In this document: positions 45,323 through 56,314 of the stretch, piece after piece | Layout of the letters: the number at the start of each line of letters is the position of its first letter | Numbering within the stretch: position 1 is the stretch's first letter | Source: Betaproteobacteria bacterium HGW-Betaproteobacteria-16 | GTDB lineage: Bacteria; Pseudomonadota; Gammaproteobacteria; Burkholderiales; Burkholderiaceae_C | Direction of reading: 5' to 3' | Assembly (NCBI GenBank): GCA_002840835.1 | Contig: PHCQ01000006.1 | Coordinates: forward strand, 1 to 64,000 | DNA length: 64,000 nucleotides | Translations under genes and position numbers: made by a program | The notes under the pieces: generated by a model | Told to the model about the DNA's origin: nothing | What the model saw: the letters and a program-made list of their open reading frames with translations, nothing else | Databases searched by the model: none

Positions 45323-46507
45323 TTGAATCAGGCAGATCCACTTTCAACCTCCACACCCCGGGTCATATTGGTGGGTGTGGATCTGGGCGCCCCGAACTTC
45401 GACAGCGAGCTTGAAGAATTGGGCTTGCTGGCGAAGACGGCCGGATACGCGGTCGCTGAGCGAGTGGCTTGCAAGCGCCGCGCGCCTGACCCGGCGCTGT
45501 TTGTGGGGTCCGGCAAGGCAGACGAAATCAAGATGCTGGCCCAGGCGACTGGCGCCACTGAAGTGCTGTTCGATCAAGCACTCAGCCCAGCCCAACAGCG
45601 CAACCTCGAGCGCCACCTGGGCATGCCGGTCAATGACCGCATCCTGCTGATACTGGAAATATTCGCTCAGCGGGCAAGGAGCCACGAGGGCAAACTGCAG
45701 GTTGAACTGGCCCGGCTTCAGTACCTTTCTACCCGCCTTGTTCGCAGATGGTCCCACCTGGAGCGGCAAAGTGGCGGCATCGGGATGCGTGGTGGCCCAG
45801 GCGAAACCCAGATTGAACTCGACAGGCGCATGATTGGTGATGCCATCAAGCGCATCAAGGAGCGACTGGTCAAGGTCAAGAAGCAGCGTGCCACCCAGCG
45901 ACGGCAGCGGGAGCGCCGGGATGCATTCACGATCTCGCTGGTGGGCTACACGAACGCGGGCAAATCGTCACTTTTCAACGCACTGGTCAAGGCGCGTGCC
46001 TATGCCGCCGATCAGCTGTTCGCCACGCTCGACACCACCACGCGGCAGCTCTATCTCGGCGAAGCAGGACGCTCGGTTTCACTGTCGGACACCGTGGGTT
46101 TCATCCGGAACCTCCCGCACGGACTGGTCGATGCTTTTGCTGCCACGCTGCAGGAATCGATCGATGCCGATCTGCTGCTGCATGTGGTTGACGCGTCCAA
46201 TCCCGCTTACACCGAACAAATCGCAGCTGTGCAAGGCGTATTGAAGGACATTGGCGCTGATGATGTTCCCCAGATCCTCGTCTTCAACAAGCTGGATGCC
46301 ATGCACCCAGACTCACTGCCACTGGTCCCGCAAGACGTGATGGAACTCGATGGCAAAACCTTGGATCGGGTCTATGTGAGTGCCTTGAGCGGCGAAGGGT
46401 TGCCCCGTTTGCGAGCGCTGCTTGCGCAACGCGTGGCAGAACGTTCGGGCACAGATGAAGACAATACCCCGGGGGAGCTCGCCGGTATCGGTGGAGCGCC
46501 TCTGTGA
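45323..46507 (+). CDS. hflX: Ribosome-binding GTPase HflX, TTG start
   Basis: GTPase that splits stalled or heat-damaged 70S ribosomes. The 394 residues have the HflX N-terminal domain (ALFVGSGKADEIKML, HLERQSGGIGMRGGPGETQ), a coiled coil (about 165-200), and a G domain with GYTNAGKSSLFN near 207, DTVGFIRNLP and NKLD. Length is a little below E. coli HflX (426). The start is TTG: the first in-frame ATG is near residue 73. It is in the hfq-hflX-hflK-hflC string. Confidence 0.94.
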   Translation: MNQADPLSTSTPRVILVGVDLGAPNFDSELEELGLLAKTAGYAVAERVACKRRAPDPALFVGSGKADEIKMLAQATGATEVLFDQALSPAQQRNLERHLGMPVNDRILLILEIFAQRARSHEGKLQVELARLQYLSTRLVRRWSHLERQSGGIGMRGGPGETQIELDRRMIGDAIKRIKERLVKVKKQRATQRRQRERRDAFTISLVGYTNAGKSSLFNALVKARAYAADQLFATLDTTTRQLYLGEAGRSVSLSDTVGFIRNLPHGLVDAFAATLQESIDADLLLHVVDASNPAYTEQIAAVQGVLKDIGADDVPQILVFNKLDAMHPDSLPLVPQDVMELDGKTLDRVYVSALSGEGLPRLRALLAQRVAERSGTDEDNTPGELAGIGGAPL

Positions 46508-46552
46508 TTGGGCACAATGTGATGGTTTTGAATTGAAAGAAGTTGGCAAGAC

Positions 46553-47923
46553 ATGGACGTGAATTTGCAACCGCATGACCGCGGGTCGGAAAAATTGGCT
46601 CGCCGCCGTGGCTGGCTCTCGCGCCTGGGCGTGTTCAACCTCAACGATCCCAGGTGGGGCCGCGATGACGATGCGCCACGCAATGCTGGAGACGACAACG
46701 ACGATCGCCAACCGCAACGCGACCAGCGTCCGAAGGGGCAGGGTCCCAATCAGGGCCCTCCGGATCTGGATGAGCTCTGGCGTGACTTCAATCGCAAGCT
46801 GGGCGGCCTGCTGGGAAACAAGGGTGGTTCCGGCGGCGGACAGGGTGGCGGCAACGGTGGTGGCGGAATGCCCGGGTTCAATCCCAACCCCAAGGCCACG
46901 GGCATTGGTGTCGGTCTGATTGCCGGCGTGGCGGTATTGATCTGGCTGGGTACCGGCTTTTTCATCGTCCAGGAAGCCCAGCAGGCCGTGATCACACAAT
47001 TCGGCAAGTACCACAGCACGGTAGGTGCGGGCTTCAACTGGCGACTGCCTTATCCCATTCAAAGGCACGAAACGGTCTTTGTGACCCAGTTGCGCTCGGT
47101 GGATGTGGGGCGTGACAACATCGTGCCCGCCACGGGCCTGCGCGAGTCGTCCATGTTGACCGAGGACGAGAACATCGTCGACATCAAGTTCGTCGTTCAA
47201 TACCGCCTGAACGACGCGCGTGCCTTCCTCTTCGAAAGCCGGGACCCCGACGCAGCGGTTTTGAAGGCGGCCGAGACGGCGGTGCGCGAAGTGGTGGGCA
47301 AAATGAAGATGGATGCCGTGCTTGCCGAGGAACGCGATCAGATCGCTCCGCGCGTGCGTGCCCTCATGCAGACCATTCTGGATCGCTACAAGGTGGGTAT
47401 CGATGTGGTGGGTGTGAACCTGCAGCAAGGCGGCGTTCGCCCGCCAGAGCAGGTGCAGGCCGCGTTTGACGATGTACTGAGGGCAGGGCAGGAACGTGAA
47501 CGGGCGAAAAACGAAGCCGAAGCCTACGCCAATGACGTGGTGCCTCGTGCCCGCGGTGCTGCTTCCCGCCTGACAGAGGAAGCTGAAGGCTATCGCGCCC
47601 GGATCGTGGCCCAGGCAGAGGGTGATTCGCAGCGCTTCCGCTCGGTCCTGGACGAATATCAGAAGGCGCCGCAAGTCACGCGGGAGCGCATGTACGTTGA
47701 CGCCATGCAAGAGATCTACAGCAACGTCACCAAGGTGCTTGTGGATTCCAAGTCGGGCTCCAACCTGCTCTATCTGCCCCTGGACAAGATCATGCAGATG
47801 ACCGGGCAGGGAGCTTCGGCCGCCCAGGGTGCGCCGACAACGACACTGCCGCCGCCGGCCTCCACGCCGGCCACTCGCAGCCTTGACAATGCCGCTCGCT
47901 CGCGTGAGCGAGAGAGCCGTTGA
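46553..47923 (+). CDS. hflK: HflK, FtsH-modulating SPFH membrane protein
   Basis: With HflC forms a large periplasmic cage that controls the FtsH protease. The 456 residues have a charged, disordered N-terminus with a Gly-rich run (91-106), one transmembrane helix (117-139), then the band-7/SPFH domain (from QEAQQAVITQFGKYHS) and a C-terminal coiled coil. The ATG (MDVNLQPHD) is kept because it precedes the cytoplasmic tail. It is followed by hflC after 38 bases. Confidence 0.95.
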   Translation: MDVNLQPHDRGSEKLARRRGWLSRLGVFNLNDPRWGRDDDAPRNAGDDNDDRQPQRDQRPKGQGPNQGPPDLDELWRDFNRKLGGLLGNKGGSGGGQGGGNGGGGMPGFNPNPKATGIGVGLIAGVAVLIWLGTGFFIVQEAQQAVITQFGKYHSTVGAGFNWRLPYPIQRHETVFVTQLRSVDVGRDNIVPATGLRESSMLTEDENIVDIKFVVQYRLNDARAFLFESRDPDAAVLKAAETAVREVVGKMKMDAVLAEERDQIAPRVRALMQTILDRYKVGIDVVGVNLQQGGVRPPEQVQAAFDDVLRAGQERERAKNEAEAYANDVVPRARGAASRLTEEAEGYRARIVAQAEGDSQRFRSVLDEYQKAPQVTRERMYVDAMQEIYSNVTKVLVDSKSGSNLLYLPLDKIMQMTGQGASAAQGAPTTTLPPPASTPATRSLDNAARSRERESR

Positions 47924-47961
47924 ATGGACTGGCGAGCACCTGTGACCAATGAGCAAGCGCT

Positions 47962-48852
47962 ATGAATAAACTGGGTTTTATCCTCACGTCTTTTGTCGTG
48001 GCACTCGCGATCGCGAGTTCCATGTTGTTTGTGGTCGATCAGCGCCAGTTCGGCGTGGTCTTCCAGCTTGGCCAGATCAAGCAGGTGGTGACCGAGCCGG
48101 GTCTGAACTTCAAGCTTCCACCACCTTTCCAGAATGTGTCGTACATCGACAAGCGCCTGCTGACGCTGGAGAGCACCGACACGGAGCCCACCCTGACCGC
48201 AGAGAAACAGCGGGTGGTTATTGACTGGTACGTGCGCTGGCGCATCAGCGATCCACAGGTCTACATTCGCAACGTGGGGATCAACGAACGCGCCGGGGCG
48301 CTGCAGCTCAATCGGGTGGTGCGCAACTCCTTCCAGCAGGAAGTGAACAAGCGCACGGTGAACGAGTTGCTGTCGACTCGGCGTGAAGAACTCATGGCCG
48401 ATGTGAAGCGCGATGTGCTGGCCGCAGTGCGTGGCGCCGATCAGCCATGGGGCATGGACGTGGTGGATGTGCGCATCACACGGGTGGATTATGCGGAAAG
48501 CATCACCCGTGCGGTCTACGACCGAATGGAGGCCGAGCGCAAGCGGGTGGCCAACGAGTTGCGCTCCACCGGTTTTGCAGAAGGTGAAAAGATCCGCGCA
48601 GATGCCGACCGGCAGCGTGAGGTGATCGTGTCCGAGGCCTACCGGGATGCGCAGCGCATCAAGGGTGAGGGTGACGGGCAGGCTGCCGCGACTTTTGCCG
48701 AGGCGTTCGGGCGTGATCCGGCGTTTGCGCAGTTCTACCGCAGTCTGGATGCTTACAAGGCCAGCTTCTCGGGCAAGTCCGACGTGATGGTGATCGATCC
48801 GTCATCGGACTTCTTCAAGGCGCTTCGCAACAGCAACGTCGCCCCTCGCTGA
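47962..48852 (+). CDS. hflC: HflC, FtsH-modulating SPFH membrane protein
   Basis: Partner of HflK. The 296 residues start MNKLGFILTSFVVALAIASS, an uncleaved signal-anchor, followed by the SPFH domain (FVVDQRQFGVVFQLGQIKQV) and a helical C-terminus (RVDYAESITRAVYDRMEAER). Length matches E. coli HflC (334) with a slightly shorter tail. A DUF2065 gene follows 12 bases later. Confidence 0.95.
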   Translation: MNKLGFILTSFVVALAIASSMLFVVDQRQFGVVFQLGQIKQVVTEPGLNFKLPPPFQNVSYIDKRLLTLESTDTEPTLTAEKQRVVIDWYVRWRISDPQVYIRNVGINERAGALQLNRVVRNSFQQEVNKRTVNELLSTRREELMADVKRDVLAAVRGADQPWGMDVVDVRITRVDYAESITRAVYDRMEAERKRVANELRSTGFAEGEKIRADADRQREVIVSEAYRDAQRIKGEGDGQAAATFAEAFGRDPAFAQFYRSLDAYKASFSGKSDVMVIDPSSDFFKALRNSNVAPR

Positions 48853-48864
48853 CAGCGATTGCCC

Positions 48865-49050
48865 ATGGCCGATGTGTTCTGGGCAGCGCTCGCACTCGTC
48901 CTCATATTTGAGGGTTTGTTGCCCTTTCTCTCCCCCGGGGGGTGGCGCCGCATGTTTGGCGAAATGCTGAAGATGCGCGATGGTCAAATCCGTTTCTTCG
49001 GACTGATCTCGTTGTTTTCCGGGTGCTTGCTCTGGTGGTGGGTCACCTGA
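48865..49050 (+). CDS. DUF2065 family small membrane protein
   Basis: A 61-residue product with two transmembrane helices (about 2-19, DVFWAALALVLIFEGLLPFL, and about 42-60, FFGLISLFSGCLLWWWV). It contains the family motif ending GWRRMFGEMLKMRDGQIRFFG. DUF2065 genes usually sit after hflC or before hisZ/purA, as here (12 bases after hflC). Function is unknown; proximity suggests an accessory to HflKC or FtsH. ATG at 48865. Confidence 0.88.
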   Translation: MADVFWAALALVLIFEGLLPFLSPGGWRRMFGEMLKMRDGQIRFFGLISLFSGCLLWWWVT

Positions 49051-49164
49051 GGCCCATTGCGGGTTGCAGGTGATTCGTCAATTGCCACGCTGGCCGTGGT
49101 CCTGCGTGGGAGAGAGCAGCCGCGGCCGGTAAAATTCCCCATTTACTTTCCCCTCAAAATGCCC

Positions 49165-51737
<2,573 letters not shown>

Positions 51738-51795
51738 TGGTCGGCCGTCCCCCTTTCGTGCAGAATCCAAAACCCAGATCCCATCCGGAGCCTAC

Positions 51796-52320
51796 ATGCT
51801 GACCGAAGACGGCAAACACCTCTACGTCTCTTACGACGAGTACCACAACCTGATCGAGAAGCTGGCGCTGAAGGTCTACCAGTCGGGCTGGGAGTTCGAT
51901 ACCATTCTTTGTCTGGCCAGAGGTGGCATGCGCCCTGGCGACATTCTTTCTCGCATTTTTGATGTGCCACTGGCCATCATGTCAACCAGCTCTTACCGGG
52001 CCGAAGCGGGCAAGCAGCAGGGCAAGCTGGACATTGCACGGTACATCACCACACCCAAAGGCGAGATCGCGGGAAAAGTGTTGCTGGTGGATGATCTGGC
52101 CGATTCGGGCGTCACGCTCCAGGCCGTGATCAAAATGCTGAGGGACAATTTTCAACCCATCACCGAGTTGCGCAGCGCGGTGATCTGGACCAAGCAGCTG
52201 TCCACGTTCACACCCGACTATTCGGTCGAGTTCCTGCCTACCAATCCGTGGATCCACCAACCCTTTGAAGGCTACGACGCCCTTCGACCGGCGCAGTTGA
52301 TGGACAAATGGAAGCTTTAA
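51796..52320 (+). CDS. Purine-type phosphoribosyltransferase
   Basis: Type I PRTase of 174 residues with the PRPP motif VLLVDDLADSGVTL (96-109) and a catalytic-loop region around YRAEAGKQQGK. It resembles xanthine/hypoxanthine-guanine PRTases; the substrate is not settled. ATG follows GGAG by six bases. It lies next to purA, consistent with purine salvage. The next gene begins five bases after its stop. Confidence 0.9.
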   Translation: MLTEDGKHLYVSYDEYHNLIEKLALKVYQSGWEFDTILCLARGGMRPGDILSRIFDVPLAIMSTSSYRAEAGKQQGKLDIARYITTPKGEIAGKVLLVDDLADSGVTLQAVIKMLRDNFQPITELRSAVIWTKQLSTFTPDYSVEFLPTNPWIHQPFEGYDALRPAQLMDKWKL

Positions 52321-52325
52321 GCTGA

Positions 52326-53522
52326 ATGAGCGATCCTTTCACCACCCAGCTGATTCACCATCCTTACAGCCCCCCCGAGGGGTTCGATGCCGTGGCACCG
52401 GGGGTGCACAAGGCGTCGACGGTCCTGTTTCCCAGTGTTCATGCCCTGCGCACGCAGGAATGGAAAGACAAGAGCGGCTATACCTACGGTCTGCATGGCA
52501 CTCCCACCACATTCACGCTGGAAGAGCGGATCGCCACGCTGGAAGGCGGGCGCTTCTGTGTGCTGGCACCCAGCGGCCTTTCGGCCGTCACCCTGGTCAA
52601 CATGGCATTCCTCCGGCAGGGCGATGAACTGCTGATTCCTGACAATGCCTACGGCCCCGGCAAGGCATTTGCCGAAGTCGAGCTCAAGGCTTGGGGCATT
52701 TCGCATCGGTTTTTTGATGCCATGGATCCGGCTGACCTGGTATCCAAATTGAGTCCTGCGACCCGGTTGGTCTGGCTGGAAGCGCCGGGCTCCATCACGC
52801 TTGAGTTCCCGGACGTGCCTGCACTGACGGCCGTGGTGCGCGAAGCCAATCGCCTGCGAGGTGCTTCGCAGCGCCCGATCATCTCGGCGTTTGACAACAC
52901 ATGGGGCGCCGGCATTGCGTTCAATGCGTTCGACCTGGGTGTGGATGTGTCCATGCAAGCCCTTACCAAATACCCCAGCGGCGGGGCCGACCTGCTGATG
53001 GGCTCGGTTGTGACACGGGATGCGCAACTTCACCAGGCGGTGTTGATGGCCCACATGCGCCTTGGGCTGGGTGTGGGCGCAAACGATGCAGAACTGGTGC
53101 TGCGCGGTCTCAATTCCATTGCAGTGCGGTACCGCGCGCAAGATGCCACCACACGCGATCTTGCAGCCTGGATGCAGAAGCAGCCCGGGGTTGTCAAGGT
53201 GCTCCACCCAGCATTGACAGACTCGCCCGGGCATGAATACTGGCTTCGAGACGCCCGAGGTGCGGCCTGTCTGTTCAGCGTGGTCTTCGACGAGGCGATA
53301 GCGCAAGACCGCATCGATGCCTTCTGCGACGCGCTACAGCTGTTTCGGCTCGGCTGGAGCTGGGCGGGGCCCATCAGCCTCTGCGCCCCCTACAACGTGT
53401 CGTCCATTCGCACCGCGCCATGGCCATACAAGGGTGGGTTGGTGCGATTCGCCGTCGGGCTTGAAGCCGCAGATGACCTGCGCGCCGATCTGGCGCAGGC
53501 CCTGTCTGTGCTGACTGCCTGA
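52326..53522 (+). CDS. Cystathionine beta-lyase-type PLP enzyme
   Basis: Trans-sulfuration enzyme of the MetC/Cys-Met-Met PLP family. The 398 residues have the PLP-binding Lys215 in ALTKYPSGGADLLMGSV, the preceding SAFDNTWGAG, and the active-site Tyr region GYTYGLHGTPTTF. It most resembles the bacterial cystathionine beta-lyases with this truncated motif (homocysteine for methionine synthesis). Cystathionine gamma-synthase is the alternative. It is five bases after the PRTase gene and may be co-transcribed. Confidence 0.88.
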   Translation: MSDPFTTQLIHHPYSPPEGFDAVAPGVHKASTVLFPSVHALRTQEWKDKSGYTYGLHGTPTTFTLEERIATLEGGRFCVLAPSGLSAVTLVNMAFLRQGDELLIPDNAYGPGKAFAEVELKAWGISHRFFDAMDPADLVSKLSPATRLVWLEAPGSITLEFPDVPALTAVVREANRLRGASQRPIISAFDNTWGAGIAFNAFDLGVDVSMQALTKYPSGGADLLMGSVVTRDAQLHQAVLMAHMRLGLGVGANDAELVLRGLNSIAVRYRAQDATTRDLAAWMQKQPGVVKVLHPALTDSPGHEYWLRDARGAACLFSVVFDEAIAQDRIDAFCDALQLFRLGWSWAGPISLCAPYNVSSIRTAPWPYKGGLVRFAVGLEAADDLRADLAQALSVLTA

Positions 53523-53553
53523 TCCCCTTTTCACCCTCCAAAGAAAGACAGTT

Positions 53554-53760
53554 TTGGCCACTCCCAATTACGGATTTGAAAAACGCCAGCGCGAACTCGC
53601 CAAGAAGAAGAAAAAGGAAGAGAAGCTCAGAGCCAAGGCAGCCGGCAAGCGCCACGATGGCAGCGATGCACCGGAAGGCGAAGCTGCTGAGGAGCAAGAC
53701 CCAGGGGCGGCAGAAGGTGAAGCTTCCCCGGGTAGCGAAGGTCCTGGCAGCGCCACTTGA
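53554..53760 (+). CDS. Small Lys/Glu-rich conserved protein, TTG start
   Basis: A 68-residue product. The N-terminus has YGFEKRQRELAKKKKKEEKLRAKAAGKR (about 6-33), a highly basic amphipathic helix; the C-terminal half is acidic and low in complexity (EGEAAEEQDPGAAEGEASPG). I recall proteins with a similar start in Burkholderiales, which suggests a conserved gene. Function unknown; nucleic-acid binding is possible from charge. The start is TTG after a purine-rich AAAGAAAGA. It is 31 bases downstream of the PLP lyase. Confidence 0.7.
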   Translation: MATPNYGFEKRQRELAKKKKKEEKLRAKAAGKRHDGSDAPEGEAAEEQDPGAAEGEASPGSEGPGSAT

Positions 53761-53814
53761 ACGGGCAGGGTGCCCGCCGGTATCACGCGCTGTGCATCGA
53801 CGTGAAAACCGGTC

Positions 53815-54891
53815 TCAGTTCACGGGCGCTGTTGATACCCGGGAAATCAAGGTCGAGGCAACTCCCGCAAAAGATGCCGGTGTCCGATCGGGTAGCTCAA
53901 GCGGCAACGCCTGAGCATATTGCTTGAAGTTTCTTTCGATCGATTGCGCGTACATCGGGTCGTAGTGCCTGGTCAACAACTCCTGCACGACCCAGGGCGT
54001 TTCTCCCGCGTGGACCTTGGCAATCCAGTCTGACACCACCGCTTTGCCGCGAAGCTCCGTCAGGGCCTCCAGGCGCTCGCAGAAGTGGGTGGGATCCTGC
54101 ACAAAAAAATCGTAGTCTTCCAGCAGCAGGGCGACGCGTTCTGAATCGTCGAGGTGCAGATCCACGCACGGACTGTTGCGCATGGACTCCATCAAGCCGT
54201 CAGGCACCCGAAGGTTGCCCACTTTCTTGCTCTCACTCTCCACAAACACCACTTTCGCCGGATCAAAGCTGCGCAAGGCCTGCCAGACCAGGCTGTCAAA
54301 TCGCTTCTGACTGGGTTGGGCCTGACCTGGAATATGCCCGAGAACAGAGCTCCGGTGAGCGGCCAGCGCTTCCAGGTCCAGTACCTGCGCACCTTGCGCA
54401 GCCAGGGCATGCAGCAAACGGGTTTTTCCGCTACCCGTGGGACCACAGATCACCCGGTACTCAAAATTTGGCGCGATGCTCGCGAGGTCGTCAACCAGAG
54501 CGGCACGCCAGGCTTTGTAGCCTCCTTCGATGAGTGTGACCTGGAAGCCGATGGCGCCCAGGATGGTGGCCAGTGCGCCGCTTCGATTGCCGCCGCGCCA
54601 GCAGTACACGAGCGGTTTCCAGTCTCGGGCCTTGTCGATCACTTCGCGCTCGATGTGTGCCGCAATGTTCTTCGCCGCCAGAGCGGCGCCCCGCTTTTTG
54701 GCCTCAAACGCGTTGACCTGCTTGTACATCGTGCCAATGGTGATGCGCTCTTCATTGTTCAGCGTGGGCCAGTTCACTGCACCAGGCACGTGGTCCAGCG
54801 CGTGCTCGTCTTCAGAGCGGGCATCGATGATGGTGTGGAAATTGTCCAGGCGAGCCAGCACATCGGCTGCAGGCAGGGTAATGACAGGCAT
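53815..54891 (-). CDS. mnmH: tRNA 2-selenouridine synthase (MnmH/SelU)
   Basis: Replaces sulfur with selenium at U34 of tRNAs and can also attach geranyl groups. The 358 residues have an N-terminal rhodanese domain (about 1-130) with catalytic Cys97 in VYCWRGGNRSG. A C-terminal P-loop domain has GPTGSGKT at 150-157. Length is typical (about 360). Activity as a selenouridine synthase needs SelD, which is not visible here. It is on the minus strand, six bases after the esterase gene ends on the same strand (both minus). Confidence 0.94.
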   Translation of the reverse strand: MPVITLPAADVLARLDNFHTIIDARSEDEHALDHVPGAVNWPTLNNEERITIGTMYKQVNAFEAKKRGAALAAKNIAAHIEREVIDKARDWKPLVYCWRGGNRSGALATILGAIGFQVTLIEGGYKAWRAALVDDLASIAPNFEYRVICGPTGSGKTRLLHALAAQGAQVLDLEALAAHRSSVLGHIPGQAQPSQKRFDSLVWQALRSFDPAKVVFVESESKKVGNLRVPDGLMESMRNSPCVDLHLDDSERVALLLEDYDFFVQDPTHFCERLEALTELRGKAVVSDWIAKVHAGETPWVVQELLTRHYDPMYAQSIERNFKQYAQALPLELPDRTPASFAGVASTLISRVSTAPVN

Positions 54892-54897
54892 GTCTGT

Positions 54898-55563
54898 TTA
54901 TCGCTTCGGCAGGAGTTTGCGCATTTCGGGCCAGACGTTGGCCAGCATGATCGGCTGAGCGCTCTCGTTGGGGTGAATGCGGTCACTCTGGAACAGCTTG
55001 AGGGGATCGCTGGTGTCGGCCACGTTCTTCAGGAAAAACGGGACCAGGGCCACCTGCTCGGCTTTTGCGACGGTGGTGAAGAGTTCCCGGAATTCCTGAG
55101 CGTACTTGGCGCCATAGTTGGGCGGCATTTCCATGCCCAGCAGCAACACCCTGGCGCCGGCTTCGCGGGAGAGACGCGCCATCGTGGCCAGATTGTCGCG
55201 GGTCATGGTCAAGGGCAAGCCGCGCAGGGCGTCGTTGCCACCGAGTTCGATGACCACCAGCGCTGGCTGATGTTGCCGAAGCAGCGCGGGCAGGCGGGAG
55301 CGGCCGCCAGAGGTGGTGTCGCCACTGATGCTGGCGTTGACGACCTGGGCAGACACCTTCTCCTGGCCGAGACGCTCCTCCAGCAGGGCCACCCATCCAC
55401 GACCGCGTTGCAGGCCGTATTCGGCACTCAGCGAGTCGCCCACCACCAGGATCAGGGGGCTTTGGGAAGCAGGTTTGGCTTGCGCCGGCTGCGACAGCGC
55501 AATTGAGCAAGTCCCCATAGAGAGGGCGATGGCAGCCAGGGCGTTAAAGTGACGTCGTTTCAA
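54898..55563 (-). CDS. TesA-like arylesterase/thioesterase I, TTG start
   Basis: SGNH hydrolase exported to the periplasm. The 221 residues start with a signal peptide (MKRRHFNALAAIALSMGTCS..., cleavage expected after AQA). The nucleophile Ser44 is in GDSLSAEYG, GGND is oxyanion-related, and the Asp-His pair is in DRIHPN. The start is TTG; an ATG at 55518 would shorten the signal peptide. It is divergent from the ABC ATPase with 15 bases between the starts, as in E. coli tesA-ybbA. Lipase or protease-I names are alternatives. Confidence 0.9.
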   Translation of the reverse strand: MKRRHFNALAAIALSMGTCSIALSQPAQAKPASQSPLILVVGDSLSAEYGLQRGRGWVALLEERLGQEKVSAQVVNASISGDTTSGGRSRLPALLRQHQPALVVIELGGNDALRGLPLTMTRDNLATMARLSREAGARVLLLGMEMPPNYGAKYAQEFRELFTTVAKAEQVALVPFFLKNVADTSDPLKLFQSDRIHPNESAQPIMLANVWPEMRKLLPKR

Positions 55564-55578
55564 CTTGAGAAGCCTTCC

Positions 55579-56268
55579 ATGTCCGATGTGATGATTGCGG
55601 TCCAGCATGTGTTCAAGACGGTCACCGACTCCACCGGATCGCTGACCATTTTGCGCGATATCGATTTCACCCTGTCCAAAGGTGAAACTGCGGCCATTGT
55701 GGGCGCCTCTGGTTCGGGCAAGAGCACGTTGCTGTCCATCGTGGCCGGATTGGACACACCGAGCAGCGGCACAGTTCACATCGATGGTGTGGACCTGTTT
55801 GCGCTGGACGAAGATCAGCGCGCTGCGCTGCGCGCACAAAAGGTGGGCTTCGTGTTTCAGAGCTTCCAGTTGCTGGGCAACCTGACCGCGCTGGAAAACG
55901 TGATGTTGCCACTGGAGCTCGCCGGAAGACGCGATGCACGGGCGACCGCAACGCACATGCTGCAGCGGGTGGGGCTGGGTGAGCGCTTGTCGAGCTATCC
56001 CAAGGTGCTTTCCGGCGGCGAGCAGCAACGCGTGGCGCTTGCCAGGGCGTTCGTCGTGCAACCCGCGGTTCTGTTGGCCGACGAACCCACGGGCAGCCTG
56101 GACTTCGCCACTGGCGCCAAGATCATGGAGCTCATGTTTGACCTCAACCGCGAGCAGGGCACGACGCTGGTGCTGGTGACGCACGACCGGGCCATTGCCC
56201 AGCGGTGCGAACGGCGGATCACGATCGAGGCAGGTGCCGTGCTTGCAGAGGCGCCTGCCGCTGCCTGA
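55579..56268 (+). CDS. YbbA-like ABC transporter ATP-binding protein
   Basis: ATPase of the LolD/MacB-type family; 229 residues. Walker A is GASGSGKST (42-50), the signature LSGGEQQR lies near 142, Walker B follows in LLADEPTGSLD, and the H-loop is VLVTHDRA. A cognate FtsX-type permease (YbbP in E. coli) is absent from its usual downstream position: the next gene lies convergent on the other strand. The transporter partner must lie elsewhere. It diverges from the TesA-like gene. Confidence 0.92.
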   Translation: MSDVMIAVQHVFKTVTDSTGSLTILRDIDFTLSKGETAAIVGASGSGKSTLLSIVAGLDTPSSGTVHIDGVDLFALDEDQRAALRAQKVGFVFQSFQLLGNLTALENVMLPLELAGRRDARATATHMLQRVGLGERLSSYPKVLSGGEQQRVALARAFVVQPAVLLADEPTGSLDFATGAKIMELMFDLNREQGTTLVLVTHDRAIAQRCERRITIEAGAVLAEAPAAA

Positions 56269-56314
56269 GCGGTTCGAATCACGCTGGTCTCGTTGTGCGG
56301 GTGTTGCCAACCGG

